A stretch of 64,000 nucleotides of DNA from CALNXN01 sp942490645 (GTDB lineage: Bacteria; Pseudomonadota; Alphaproteobacteria; Rhodobacterales; Rhodobacteraceae). Shown here piece after piece: positions 1 through 8,276 of the stretch. Location: NCBI GenBank assembly GCA_942490645.1, contig CALNXN010000004.1:84482-148481 (forward strand), written 5' to 3'. Made by a program: the position numbers and the translations under genes. Numbering within the stretch: the first letter of the stretch is position 1; the number at the start of each line of letters is the position of its first letter. Under the pieces are notes generated by a model. The model did no database searches and had not been told where the DNA came from. It saw nothing but the letters and a program-made list of their open reading frames with translations.

Positions 1-92
1 CCGCGACAGGGTTACCGATTGCCCTGCCCCCAATGGGTGCTCTACATGAAGCCGTATTTTCGCGTGTCGTAACTCAGTCATGGGCCCTACTT

Positions 93-1055
93 ATGCAAGA
101 CCAACCCCAAGCGCCAGACGGTCAGGTGGCCGATGCGGTCAAACACAACTGGGTGGATCGTTGGGCGCCCGCCGCCACGCGCCCCTATCTGCGGTTGAGC
201 CGGGCAGATCGCCCCATCGGCACATGGCTTTTGTTGCTGCCGTGCTGGTGGGGTCTGGCGCTGGCGATGATATACGATCAGCGCGCGGACATCTTTGATC
301 TGTGGATCGCTGTGGGCTGTGCCATCGGCGCGTGGCTGATGCGCGGCGCGGGGTGCACGTGGAATGACATCACCGACCGCGATTTTGACGGCCAGGTCGA
401 GCGGACACGCTCGCGCCCGATCCCGTCAGGTCAGGTCAGTGTCACCGGTGCTGTGATCTGGATGTGCGCGCAGGCGTTGCTGGCCTTCGGGATATTGCTG
501 ACGTTCAACTGGGCAGCTATCGGTTTGGGCATACTGGCGCTGCTGCCGGTGTGTATCTACCCGTTTGCCAAGCGTTTCACGTGGTGGCCGCAGGTTTTTC
601 TGGGATTGGCGTTCAACTGGGGTGCGTTGCTCGCATGGACGGCGCACAGCGGATCATTGGATGCGCCTGCGGTCGTGCTCTATCTGGCCGGGATTGCATG
701 GACGTTGTTCTACGACACGATCTATGCGCACCAAGACACCGAAGATGACGCGTTGATCGGGATCAAGTCAACGGCACGGCTGTTTGGGGCCGCGACCCCG
801 CAATGGTTGCGTCGGTTCCTGGTGGCCACGGTCGGGCTGATGGGGCTTGCTGTGATCTTTTCCGCCCTGCCCAATGCGTCTGTACTGGCGCTGGTGCTGG
901 CCCTTGGTGGGCCTTGGGCAATGGGTTGGCATATGGCCTGGCAGTTGCGAGGGCTGGACACAGAAGATGCGGGCAAGCTGCTGCGCCTGTTCCGGTCAAA
1001 CCGAGACACCGGCGTGATACCGCTGTTGTTTTTTGGCGCAGCCTTGTTGGTATGA
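93..1055 (+). CDS. ubiA: 4-hydroxybenzoate octaprenyltransferase
   Basis: Membrane prenyltransferase that attaches the polyprenyl tail to 4-hydroxybenzoate in ubiquinone synthesis. The 320-residue protein has multiple hydrophobic segments and both aspartate-rich motifs of the UbiA family: NDITDRDFDGQ near residue 105, followed by ERTRSRPIPSG, and the second motif DTIYAHQDTEDD near residue 230. I chose the ATG at 93 (MQDQPQ) rather than an upstream in-frame ATG at 33, because the extra 20 residues look non-conserved and the family usually begins close to this point. It is followed after 62 bases by an unrelated OmpA-like gene on the same strand. Family assignment is firm; the start is less certain. 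Confidence 0.95.
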   Translation: MQDQPQAPDGQVADAVKHNWVDRWAPAATRPYLRLSRADRPIGTWLLLLPCWWGLALAMIYDQRADIFDLWIAVGCAIGAWLMRGAGCTWNDITDRDFDGQVERTRSRPIPSGQVSVTGAVIWMCAQALLAFGILLTFNWAAIGLGILALLPVCIYPFAKRFTWWPQVFLGLAFNWGALLAWTAHSGSLDAPAVVLYLAGIAWTLFYDTIYAHQDTEDDALIGIKSTARLFGAATPQWLRRFLVATVGLMGLAVIFSALPNASVLALVLALGGPWAMGWHMAWQLRGLDTEDAGKLLRLFRSNRDTGVIPLLFFGAALLV

Positions 1056-1117
1056 TTGAAACCGGGACCGTCCCGGCGTATCCACTCCCTATCCGTCCTT
1101 GAGCGAGGCCCGACAGC

Positions 1118-3016
1118 ATGCGGTTGTCCTACACCTTATATATCGGAATCGTCTTTGCCACAGCGGCCTTTGTTGCGCTGGCCGTGGCCAATTCATCGGT
1201 GCGGCTGATCGAAGAATCATCTGAGATCGGCGTACGCGATGCGTTGGACGCCCAAGGGCTGACATGGGCCGAAGTGGAAGCGGACGGCTTGCAGGTGGCG
1301 TTGGCAGGAACCGCGCCAAACGAAGCGATCCGCTTTCGCGCGTTGTCTGTAGCGGGATCCGTTGTCGACGCTGCGCGCTTGATAGACGAGATGGAGGTCA
1401 CCTCGACTGCTGATCTGACGGCGCCTCGGTTTTCGGCGGAAGTTTTGCGCAATTCTTCGGGGTTGTCGATCATTGGCCTGATCCCGGAAGCGTCGGACCG
1501 CGCCGCGTTGATCGAACGGTTTGAGGATATGTCGGACGGGCCGGTGACCGATTTGCTGGAAACCGCAAGCTACCCTGCACCGCAGGGATGGGAAGATGCA
1601 TTGGCCTTTGCCGTCAATGCGATGGATGATCTGCCGCGCGCCAAGATATCGGTTTATGGCGGTCGCGTATCGATCACTGCGATCACCGATAGCGTGGAAG
1701 AAAAAGAGGCGCTGGAGACGGCCCTGAACCGGGCGGCGCCTCCGGGATTGCGTCTATCGCTCAACATTTCTGCGCCGCGTCCGGTGATCACGCCCTTTAC
1801 GCTGCGGTTCGTGGTAGATGAAGATGGCGCACGATTTGATGCCTGTTCGGCCGACACCGTGGCCACGCAGACGCGCATTTTGACAGCTGCCATGGCTGCT
1901 GGACTGACAGGAACGGGACGCTGCACCATCGGGATGGGCGTACCTACGCCGACATGGGGTGACGCGGCCGAAAGCGCAATTGCCGCCGTGGCGGAGCTGG
2001 GCGCAGGTACGATCACGTTTTCCAATGCTGACGTTACCCTTGTCGCTTCCGAAGGTACGGACCAGCGCAAGTTTGACCGGGTCGTCGGCGAGCTTGAGGC
2101 CGAATTGCCGGATGTCTTCGCGCTTTATGCCGTGCTACCGGAAACGCCGGACCCATCGACCGGACCCCCGGAATTTCTGGCGATCCTGAGCCCTGAGGGA
2201 CAGGTTCAACTGCGCGGGCGCGTGTCAGATGAAAACCTGCGCAACATGGCCGACAGCTTTGCGCGAGCGCGTTTCGGATCGAACTCCGTCTACACAGCGG
2301 CCCGCGTGGTGCCTGATTTGCCCGCCGACTGGGGCGCGCGGGTTTTGACCGCATTGGAGGCGCTGGCCACGCTGAGCAATGGGGCCGTAACCGTCACGCC
2401 AAACACTGTGATAGTCACCGGTGATACGGGCGATCCCGATGCCAGCGGAGAAATCGCCCGCATCCTTGCCGCCAAGCTGGGCGAGGAGGCCAACTTCGAC
2501 ATCAATGTCAGCTACCGCGAACAACTGGATCCAGTGGCAGCCCTACCCACGGCCGACGAATGCGAGGCAGAGATCGGAGCGATTCTGCAAAGCGGCAAAA
2601 TCACGTTCGAGCCGGGCAATGCCACGATAGATGGCTCTGCGTTGGGCACGATGGATGCGATTGCGGAATTGCTTCAAAAGTGCGGTGATCTGCGCCTCGA
2701 AATTCAGGGCCACACGGACAGCCAAGGGCGTGAAGAAATGAACCTCGCGCTCAGTCAAGCGCGCGCTCAGTCGGTTTTGAACGAATTGCAGGCGCGCCGC
2801 GTTTTGACCTCTTCGTTTACCGCAAAAGGCTATGGAGAGACGCAACCCATCGCCGAAAATGACACCGAGGAAGGCCGCGAGGCCAACCGCCGCATCGAAT
2901 TTCGACTGATCCGACCTGAGCCTTCCGTGGTTGAGGTCGAAACAACGCTGGAAAGCATTGCCGAATCCGGTGATACAATGCCGGAAACGGGTGAAGGGGG
3001 ATCCGACGGTGAGTAG
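1118..3016 (+). CDS. OmpA-family envelope protein with long periplasmic region
   Basis: A 632-residue protein with an N-terminal hydrophobic stretch (about residues 6-25) that is a signal anchor or uncleaved signal. A long periplasmic part follows with repeated BON-like alpha/beta units, then a C-terminal OmpA/Pal-type peptidoglycan-binding domain (about residues 495-605). The latter shows ITFEPGNATID, the GHTDSQG loop and NRRIEFRL. The layout resembles the mycobacterial ArfA/OmpATb arrangement (BON units plus OmpA domain). The tail after residue 605 is acidic and probably disordered. It overlaps the next gene by 8 bases, suggesting translational coupling. The BON reading is inference from pattern; the OmpA domain is clear. 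Confidence 0.85.
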   Translation: MRLSYTLYIGIVFATAAFVALAVANSSVRLIEESSEIGVRDALDAQGLTWAEVEADGLQVALAGTAPNEAIRFRALSVAGSVVDAARLIDEMEVTSTADLTAPRFSAEVLRNSSGLSIIGLIPEASDRAALIERFEDMSDGPVTDLLETASYPAPQGWEDALAFAVNAMDDLPRAKISVYGGRVSITAITDSVEEKEALETALNRAAPPGLRLSLNISAPRPVITPFTLRFVVDEDGARFDACSADTVATQTRILTAAMAAGLTGTGRCTIGMGVPTPTWGDAAESAIAAVAELGAGTITFSNADVTLVASEGTDQRKFDRVVGELEAELPDVFALYAVLPETPDPSTGPPEFLAILSPEGQVQLRGRVSDENLRNMADSFARARFGSNSVYTAARVVPDLPADWGARVLTALEALATLSNGAVTVTPNTVIVTGDTGDPDASGEIARILAAKLGEEANFDINVSYREQLDPVAALPTADECEAEIGAILQSGKITFEPGNATIDGSALGTMDAIAELLQKCGDLRLEIQGHTDSQGREEMNLALSQARAQSVLNELQARRVLTSSFTAKGYGETQPIAENDTEEGREANRRIEFRLIRPEPSVVEVETTLESIAESGDTMPETGEGGSDGE

Positions 3017-3335
3017 GACAGAATTCGTCATTGCGACGGCCATCATACTCTTCATTGCGTTCTGCCTTGGGTGGTTTGCAAATTGGCTGGCGCATCGGTT
3101 CACTCGGGTGGCGGCCAGCGACGTTGCCGAACTGGAGCGGATGAGCCAAGATTTGCATGAAGCTGAAGAAACCCGCGATCAGGCGATCACCTACTTGCAA
3201 CAGCGCGAAGCCGAATTGACCAATCAGTTGACGCAAACCGAAGCAGAGTTGCGGGCCGCTATGGACGGATTACGCGATGCGCGCCACGAGGCCGAAGAGA
3301 TGCGCGCCTACATCGAACGCCAACAGGCGGGCTAA
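3009..3335 (+). CDS. Small membrane-anchored coiled-coil protein
   Basis: A 108-residue protein with one N-terminal transmembrane segment (about residues 8-26), then a charged Glu/Arg/Gln-rich heptad-like stretch to the C-terminus, predicted as coiled coil. I placed the start at GTG 3009, which overlaps the end of the OmpA-like gene and has a GGGGG-rich ribosome binding site just upstream. An ATG far inside the previous gene would add 26 atypical residues. Function unknown. The coupling suggests it works with the OmpA-like envelope protein, which is inference. Confidence 0.75.
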   Translation: MSRTEFVIATAIILFIAFCLGWFANWLAHRFTRVAASDVAELERMSQDLHEAEETRDQAITYLQQREAELTNQLTQTEAELRAAMDGLRDARHEAEEMRAYIERQQAG

Positions 3336-3348
3336 ACGCCTGATCAGT

Positions 3349-3531
3349 TCAGTGACAGTGGTAGGGTTTTGACCCGGCGTGGCAGCATTGGCCCGGCGGA
3401 GATGCTTTTCGGCACCCACCGCCATGATCAAACTGATATGTCCGGACCGCGTCCGGCGCAGTCGGAGCACCAATCACAGGGCCTGATGCAAGCGTGGCCG
3501 CCACAAGTGTCCAGAACATGAACCTGATCAT
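3349..3531 (-). CDS. Small exported Cys/His-rich protein
   Basis: A 60-residue protein beginning MIRFMFWTLVAATLASG, a typical signal peptide, with a mature part of roughly 40 residues. The C-terminus is rich in Cys and His: HGGGCRKASPPGQCCHAG, then YHCH as the last four residues. Four cysteines and several histidines in a short exported peptide suggest metal binding or disulfide bonding. I know no characterised homologue. It lies tail to tail with the coiled-coil gene and precedes moaE on the same strand, with a 90-base gap. An upstream ATG (3573) would add 14 residues without signal-peptide character. Confidence 0.6.
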   Translation of the reverse strand: MIRFMFWTLVAATLASGPVIGAPTAPDAVRTYQFDHGGGCRKASPPGQCCHAGSKPYHCH

Positions 3532-3621
3532 TTTGCGCCCCCCAAACTGCGACATTCTGTCCAAAATGCACATGGAGCGGTGCCGTTTCCTTGATCCAGG
3601 TCAATGCGGGCTGTCGCCGGA

Positions 3622-4062
3622 TTACCAGCGCGTCAGGGCGTCTTCGTCTTCGTCCCTCGCAGCGACCCATGTTGCCCCATCCGCCGTGATTTCGCGTTTC
3701 CAGAAGGGCGCGCGGGATTTGAGGTAATCCATCAGGAACTCCGCAGCGTCAAACGCATCCTTGCGATGGGGCGCAGCGGTCAGAACCATCATGATGACTT
3801 CACCCGGACCCAGCCGCCCGTAGCGGTGAATGATCCGCGCTCCGGTCAAATCAAATCGCGTTATTGCCTCAAGACGAATGTCTCCGAGCGCGCGCTCCGT
3901 CATCCCAGGGTAGTGCTCGATCTCCATGTGCTGGAGCGCACCGGCGAGATTGCGTGTGACGCCAGTGAAGCTGACGATGGCACCGGACCCGTCCGCCTCT
4001 GTGGTGAAGGCGCTTAATTCGGCACCAACATCAAACCCCGCCTCTTGCACGGAAACCTGCAC
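3622..4062 (-). CDS. moaE: Molybdopterin synthase catalytic subunit MoaE
   Basis: Large subunit of molybdopterin synthase, which transfers sulfur from the MoaD thiocarboxylate to precursor Z (cPMP) to make molybdopterin. 146 residues, the usual length. Family landmarks are GAIVSFTGVTRN, the MEIEHYPGMTE region, the APHRKDAF loop and YLKSRAPFWKRE, which carries the catalytic lysines. It follows moaD by one base on the same strand, so the pair is clearly co-transcribed. Confidence 0.97.
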   Translation of the reverse strand: MQVSVQEAGFDVGAELSAFTTEADGSGAIVSFTGVTRNLAGALQHMEIEHYPGMTERALGDIRLEAITRFDLTGARIIHRYGRLGPGEVIMMVLTAAPHRKDAFDAAEFLMDYLKSRAPFWKREITADGATWVAARDEDEDALTRW

Positions 4063-4063
4063 C

Positions 4064-4309
4064 TTAACCCCCTGTCATCGGAGGGAAAAAGGCAACCTCA
4101 CGCACATTGGCCAGCGGTGCATCAAAATCACTGAGTTCCTGATCAACAGCAACACGCAAGGCGGACAAGTCCGCAAATGCGGCCTCGTAGCGCGGTTCGC
4201 GCGCGCGCAGTTCCGCAACCAATTCACCCACAGTTTGGGCCTGCGTTTCAACCTCTTCGCGTGGCAACCCGATGCGTTCCCGTACCCAAGCGAAGTACAA
4301 CACATTCAT
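4064..4309 (-). CDS. moaD: Molybdopterin synthase sulfur carrier subunit MoaD
   Basis: Ubiquitin-like sulfur carrier of 81 residues whose C-terminal Gly-Gly (PPMTGG) is adenylated and thiocarboxylated before donating sulfur in the MoaE complex. The fold pattern MNVLYFAWVRERIG, then VGELVAELRAR and the PPMTGG tail is typical. Its ATG overlaps the pgsA stop in an ATGA junction, and moaE follows one base later. Confidence 0.95.
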   Translation of the reverse strand: MNVLYFAWVRERIGLPREEVETQAQTVGELVAELRAREPRYEAAFADLSALRVAVDQELSDFDAPLANVREVAFFPPMTGG

Positions 4310-4974
4310 CTGTGATCATCCTTCAGATATGGCAGTGATTTGGTAAAATAGTCCCATCCCGTCACCAAGGTCAAAGCCGCGGCGACCCAAAGGAGCGCAA
4401 GCCCGCCCACGCCCGCCCAGTACATTGCGACTTGTTTCCAGCGCAGACCCTGCAGGTCTTCCACCTCGCCGCTGAGAATAGCTTGAATGAGCGTGTCATC
4501 CATGCCCCATGCTGATATGATCAGGTAGTGTTCAAACACGCCCTGCGAGAACAAGACAGCGATCGCGACCATCTGCAGAGTGGTTTTCCACTTTGCCAAC
4601 TTGGTGACCTTGAGTGTGCCGGCGGTGTCACCCAGAAATTCCCGCAGGCCCGAAACGAATACTTCGCGAAAGAGGATCACAGTCGCGGGCAAGACCAGCC
4701 ACGGCGACCAGCTTGAAAAGCCGATGATCACCATCAGCGCGATCACCACCATCGCCTTGTCCGCAATCGGGTCGAGCATCGCGCCCAACTTGGTCTCTTG
4801 TTTCCAAGCGCGCGCTAGATACCCGTCAAACCAATCGGTGACCGCCGCAACAACGAACAAGATGAGTGCGAACCAATCGGCATAGGGCCGGGTGAAATAC
4901 AAAAAAACCACCGCAACCATCGGGGCCGCGAGCAGCCTGAGAATTGTCAAAAGGTTGGGCAAAGTGATGGTCAT
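4306..4974 (-). CDS. pgsA: CDP-diacylglycerol-glycerol-3-phosphate 3-phosphatidyltransferase
   Basis: Inner-membrane enzyme making phosphatidylglycerolphosphate from CDP-diacylglycerol and glycerol-3-phosphate, the committed step to phosphatidylglycerol and cardiolipin. 222 residues with several membrane segments and the CDP-alcohol phosphatidyltransferase signature: DWFDGYLAR, then GAMLDPIADK (the DG-x2-AR-x8-G-x3-D-x3-D pattern) around residues 60-85. I chose the ATG at 4974 (MTITLPN); a start five codons upstream is possible. It ends in an ATGA overlap with moaD, a common roseobacter arrangement. Confidence 0.93.
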   Translation of the reverse strand: MTITLPNLLTILRLLAAPMVAVVFLYFTRPYADWFALILFVVAAVTDWFDGYLARAWKQETKLGAMLDPIADKAMVVIALMVIIGFSSWSPWLVLPATVILFREVFVSGLREFLGDTAGTLKVTKLAKWKTTLQMVAIAVLFSQGVFEHYLIISAWGMDDTLIQAILSGEVEDLQGLRWKQVAMYWAGVGGLALLWVAAALTLVTGWDYFTKSLPYLKDDHR

Positions 4975-5306
4975 GCAAAAGTCGTACAACGCAGCAGCGA
5001 CCGGGGGAAGAGCAGTTCACGTGAGACACACATAATCCCAGCACCTTGCTACCCTAAATTGCAAAAGGACCAACTGCTCTCATCTTCGTTACGTCACGAT
5101 AGGGAGAATTGCGCTGTCATGCGTCTGCATGCGCCACCGCGTGTTTGGAAAATAGCGCAGAAGGAGTGGGCGAGCCGCTTGCACGGCCTGCCTAGGCAAT
5201 ACCGCCGTTGGCAATCGTGTCCCCAGCCCAGTAGGACAAAGCATCAGCAATTGACCCGCTCTTTTGAGACCCGGGGCATTGTCGGTGACCCGCAGGTGAC
5301 TGACAT
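4975..5306. other. Intergenic region between uvrC and pgsA
   Basis: A 332-base gap. Several frames are open by chance, including an ATG immediately after the uvrC stop that gives only 20 residues, but none resembles a known protein. It contains the perfect 10-base palindrome TGCCTAGGCA near 5190. It presumably holds the pgsA-moaD-moaE promoter and possibly a small RNA; neither can be fixed by eye. No tRNA-like fold was seen. Confidence 0.4.
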
Positions 5307-7181
5307 CTATTTCTCATGGAAATAGTCATAAATTTTCTCCGCCAAAGCCCCTGAGACGCCTTCCACCGCCTTGAGATCACTGAGGTTTGCGCGGGCAACG
5401 GCTTTGGCTGACCCGAAATGCGCCAAAAGCGCGCGTTTGCGTGCCGCTCCTACGCCCGGGACATCATCCAACGGCGTGGCCCCTACCGCCTTGGCGCGTT
5501 TGGCCCGATGCGTGCCGATTGCGAACCGGTGCGCCTCGTCGCGCAGGCGTTGCACGAAATAGAGCACCGGGTCATTGTGGCGCAGCGCGAAGGGGCGTTT
5601 GCCAACGCGGTAAAACTCCTCTTTGCCCGCGTCCCTATCTACGCCCTTGGCCACGCCGACCATCGGAATATCCTCAACCCCGAAACTGCGCATGATTGAT
5701 GCCACGGCGCTGACCTGCCCTGCACCGCCGTCGATCAACAGCAAATCGGGCCACATGCCTTCAGTCCTGTCCGGGTCTTCCTTGATCAACCGCTTGAACC
5801 GACGTTCAAGCACCTCTTTCATCATGCCAAAGTCATCACCGGGCGTCAGGTCTTCGCCCTTGATATTGAATTTTCGGTATTGGTTTTTCATGAAGCCATC
5901 CGCGCCCGCAACGATCATGGCGCCGACGGCGTTGGTGCCTTGGATGTGCGAGTTATCGTAGACCTCGATCCGTTCGGGTGGGTTGGGCAGGTCAAACGCC
6001 TCTGCCAAGCCTTTCATCAATCGGGCCTGGGTTGCCGTTTCGGCCAGTTTGCGCGCCATGCTTTCGCGCGCGTTGCGCAACGCGCCGTCGATCAGTTCGG
6101 CCTTTTCACCACGCTGCGGAACGATGAGTTCAACGCGCCGCCCCAGCTTGCCGCTAAGCGCATCCGCCATCAGATCGGGGTTTTCAATCTCATTGCTCAG
6201 GATCAGCATGCGTGGCGGCTCGCGGGTGTCATAGAACTGACCGATGAACGCCTCCAATACCTCTGCCGCGTCCACATCCGCACCCACACGTGGGTAATAA
6301 TCGCGGTTGCCCCAGTTTTGATTTGCCCGGATGAAAAACACCTGAACACACGCTTGTCCGCCTTCGAGGTGCAGCGCGATGACATCCGCCTCCGCCACGC
6401 CTTTGGGGTTGATGCCCTGCGCCGTCTGCACCTGCGTCAGCGCCTTGATCCGGTCGCGCAAGGCGGCGGCGCGTTCGAACTCCATCTCTTCGGAAGCGTG
6501 CGCCATCTCGGCCGCCAGCCGCGCCTGAATATCGGTGGTTTTCCCAGTCAGAAAACGTTCGGCGTCACGCACCGTCTGGCCATAATCCTGCGCGCTGATC
6601 TTGCCCACGCACGGGGCCGAACACCGTTTGATCTGGTATTGCAGGCAGGGCCGCGTGCGGCTTTCGAACATGGCGTTGGAACAGTCGCGCAACAAGAAAA
6701 CGCGCTGCAATTGATTGAGCGTCCGGTTGACCGCGCCGGCGGAAGCGAACGGTCCATGGTAGGTGCCCTTTTCCTTTTTCGCGCCGCGATGTTTTTTGAT
6801 CTGCGGAAAGTCGTGATCGGCTGTCACGAGGATGTTGGGAAAGCTTTTGTCGTCGCGCAACAGCACGTTGAATTTGGGTTTGAGCTGCTTGATCAGGTTT
6901 TGTTCAAGCAGCAGCGCCTCGGTTTCTGTCTTGGTGGTCAGAAACATCATCGACGCCGTCATCGAAATCATGCGCGCGATGCGCCCCGAATGGCCACTGG
7001 GTCGCGCATAGTTGCTGACCCGCGCGCGCAGATTGCGGGCCTTGCCGACATAAAGAACGCGGCTTTCTGCATCCAGCATCCGGTAGACACCGGGAGAGCT
7101 GTCGAGGGTCTTGAGGTAACCCTGAATTACATCGTGCCCGAGAGGAACATCCCTAGGCAGAGTGGGTGGCGAATCTGTCAT
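5307..7181 (-). CDS. uvrC: Excinuclease ABC subunit C
   Basis: Endonuclease of UvrABC nucleotide-excision repair that makes both incisions around a lesion. 624 residues. The N-terminal GIY-YIG nuclease domain shows GVYRMLDAESRVLYVGKARN. The UVR motif (EEMEFERAAALRDRI) lies near residue 210. The RNase-H-like 3'-domain supplies EVYDNSHIQGTNAVGAMI, LLLIDGGAGQ and HRFAIGTHR. Tandem helix-hairpin-helix motifs (DVPGVGAARKRALLAHFG; VEGVSGALAEKI) close the protein. I chose the ATG at 7181 (MTDSPP), since an upstream ATG at 7226 adds 15 non-conserved residues. No obvious GTTC-N7-GTTC LexA box was seen upstream. Confidence 0.97.
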   Translation of the reverse strand: MTDSPPTLPRDVPLGHDVIQGYLKTLDSSPGVYRMLDAESRVLYVGKARNLRARVSNYARPSGHSGRIARMISMTASMMFLTTKTETEALLLEQNLIKQLKPKFNVLLRDDKSFPNILVTADHDFPQIKKHRGAKKEKGTYHGPFASAGAVNRTLNQLQRVFLLRDCSNAMFESRTRPCLQYQIKRCSAPCVGKISAQDYGQTVRDAERFLTGKTTDIQARLAAEMAHASEEMEFERAAALRDRIKALTQVQTAQGINPKGVAEADVIALHLEGGQACVQVFFIRANQNWGNRDYYPRVGADVDAAEVLEAFIGQFYDTREPPRMLILSNEIENPDLMADALSGKLGRRVELIVPQRGEKAELIDGALRNARESMARKLAETATQARLMKGLAEAFDLPNPPERIEVYDNSHIQGTNAVGAMIVAGADGFMKNQYRKFNIKGEDLTPGDDFGMMKEVLERRFKRLIKEDPDRTEGMWPDLLLIDGGAGQVSAVASIMRSFGVEDIPMVGVAKGVDRDAGKEEFYRVGKRPFALRHNDPVLYFVQRLRDEAHRFAIGTHRAKRAKAVGATPLDDVPGVGAARKRALLAHFGSAKAVARANLSDLKAVEGVSGALAEKIYDYFHEK

Positions 7182-7474
7182 ATGACCCCGGTCAGGATTC
7201 TCTGGTTTGGCTGCACTGTAGAGCAATCGGCTTCAACCCTTAAGGCACCCACAAGATATGTGGATAACTCTGCCGATAACTTTGGGGCGCTCCGGTTTTT
7301 CCCTTGTTTTTTGGGCCTTTCGTTGATCTGCCTATTTTTTAGGCTATATATTAACCCACTGTTATCAAACAAAATATTCTTTTCCTGAGCGCAAGGGTCT
7401 GAAAACAAAGGTATTTTCGTAACGCTTTTGTAACACTCATTAAGGCGGTGCAAAACTCCACGCGGGTTTCTGCT
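7182..7474. other. AT-rich intergenic region upstream of uvrC
   Basis: This 293-base gap is strikingly AT-rich compared with its neighbours, especially 7290-7440, and includes TATATATTAA and long T runs. A short stem GCCTA-TTTTT-TAGGC sits near 7341-7355, and a perfect DnaA-box-like nonamer TGTGGATAA lies at 7259-7267. It most likely holds the uvrC promoter and the end of the upstream SDR transcript. No protein gene is convincing. Confidence 0.4.
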
Positions 7475-8254
7475 TTATTCCACGCCCAGAACGTCTGGAG
7501 TCTGCCAATTGAGGTGCTGACCACCGTCCACGCAGAGCAGTTGACCCGTGACGGCGGGGGCATCCAAAAAGTAGCCAAGTGCGGCTGTGATATCGGAAAG
7601 ATTTGCTCCTCGCTCCAATGCTGTACTCGCCCTTTGATCGGCGAAGTGCTCGGGGCTTTGGCGGCTGCCTTGAAGGGTTGGGCCCGGCCCGATGGCGTTC
7701 ACCCGAACCGCCGGTGCCAACGCCTGAGCCGTTGTCTGTGTCATGGCCCACAACCCCATTTTCGCAATCGTATAGGTCATGAATTCCGGGGTCAGCTTAC
7801 GCACACGCTGATCGATCATATTGACGATCAAACCGCTGGCGATCGCCTCGCCGGCCGCGTCCTCAAGCGGCTCAAGCCCTTGCCGCGCCATCGCTTGGGT
7901 TAGAATAAAGGGTGCGCGCAAGTTGCTTTGCATGTGCCTGTCCCATCCCTCGCGTGTGGCGGAGGTGACGGTATCGTATTCGAAGATGGACGCATTGTTG
8001 ATCAAGCAGGTGATCGGACCACCCAAACCATCGCATGCGGCGTCAAACAGAGCTTCGGTTTGAGCGTCTTCCAGCAGATCAGCCTGTAGCGCAACCGCGT
8101 TGCGACCCATGCCTTTGATCTGCTGCACGACGTCACGAGCCGGTTCGGCGGAACTGGCGTAATGCACGGCCACATCATAGCCGCGCCCGGCCATATAGAG
8201 CGCCATAGCGCGCCCCAGCCTCAAGCCTGCACCGGTGACAAGACAGCGGGTCAT
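7475..8254 (-). CDS. SDR oxidoreductase, pteridine-reductase-like
   Basis: A 259-residue NAD(P)-dependent short-chain dehydrogenase with the Rossmann motif TGAGLRLGRA at the N-terminus, the NNAS strand motif, the catalytic YTIAK, and the C-terminal GQLLCVDGGQHL. The usual active-site serine is replaced by Asp in IVNMIDQR, as in PTR1/FolM-type pteridine reductases. That points to a dihydrofolate or dihydrobiopterin reductase-like role rather than a sugar or steroid substrate; this is inference from family pattern. It follows the Ca2+/Na+ antiporter by 22 bases on the same strand. Confidence 0.8.
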   Translation of the reverse strand: MTRCLVTGAGLRLGRAMALYMAGRGYDVAVHYASSAEPARDVVQQIKGMGRNAVALQADLLEDAQTEALFDAACDGLGGPITCLINNASIFEYDTVTSATREGWDRHMQSNLRAPFILTQAMARQGLEPLEDAAGEAIASGLIVNMIDQRVRKLTPEFMTYTIAKMGLWAMTQTTAQALAPAVRVNAIGPGPTLQGSRQSPEHFADQRASTALERGANLSDITAALGYFLDAPAVTGQLLCVDGGQHLNWQTPDVLGVE

Positions 8255-8276
8255 AACCGCCTCCTCTCGTTGAAAT

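Noticed and set aside
4975..5306. Possible tRNA or structured small RNA upstream of pgsA
   Set aside because: No cloverleaf or known small-RNA consensus could be matched by eye; only a 10-base palindrome was found.
5880..7388. A 502-codon plus-strand open frame opposite uvrC
   Set aside because: It is a shadow of uvrC, produced by codon bias; it has no recognisable domain, and uvrC on the other strand is unmistakable.
7181..7474. LexA (SOS) box upstream of uvrC
   Set aside because: I looked for the alphaproteobacterial GTTC-N7-GTTC form and found none.
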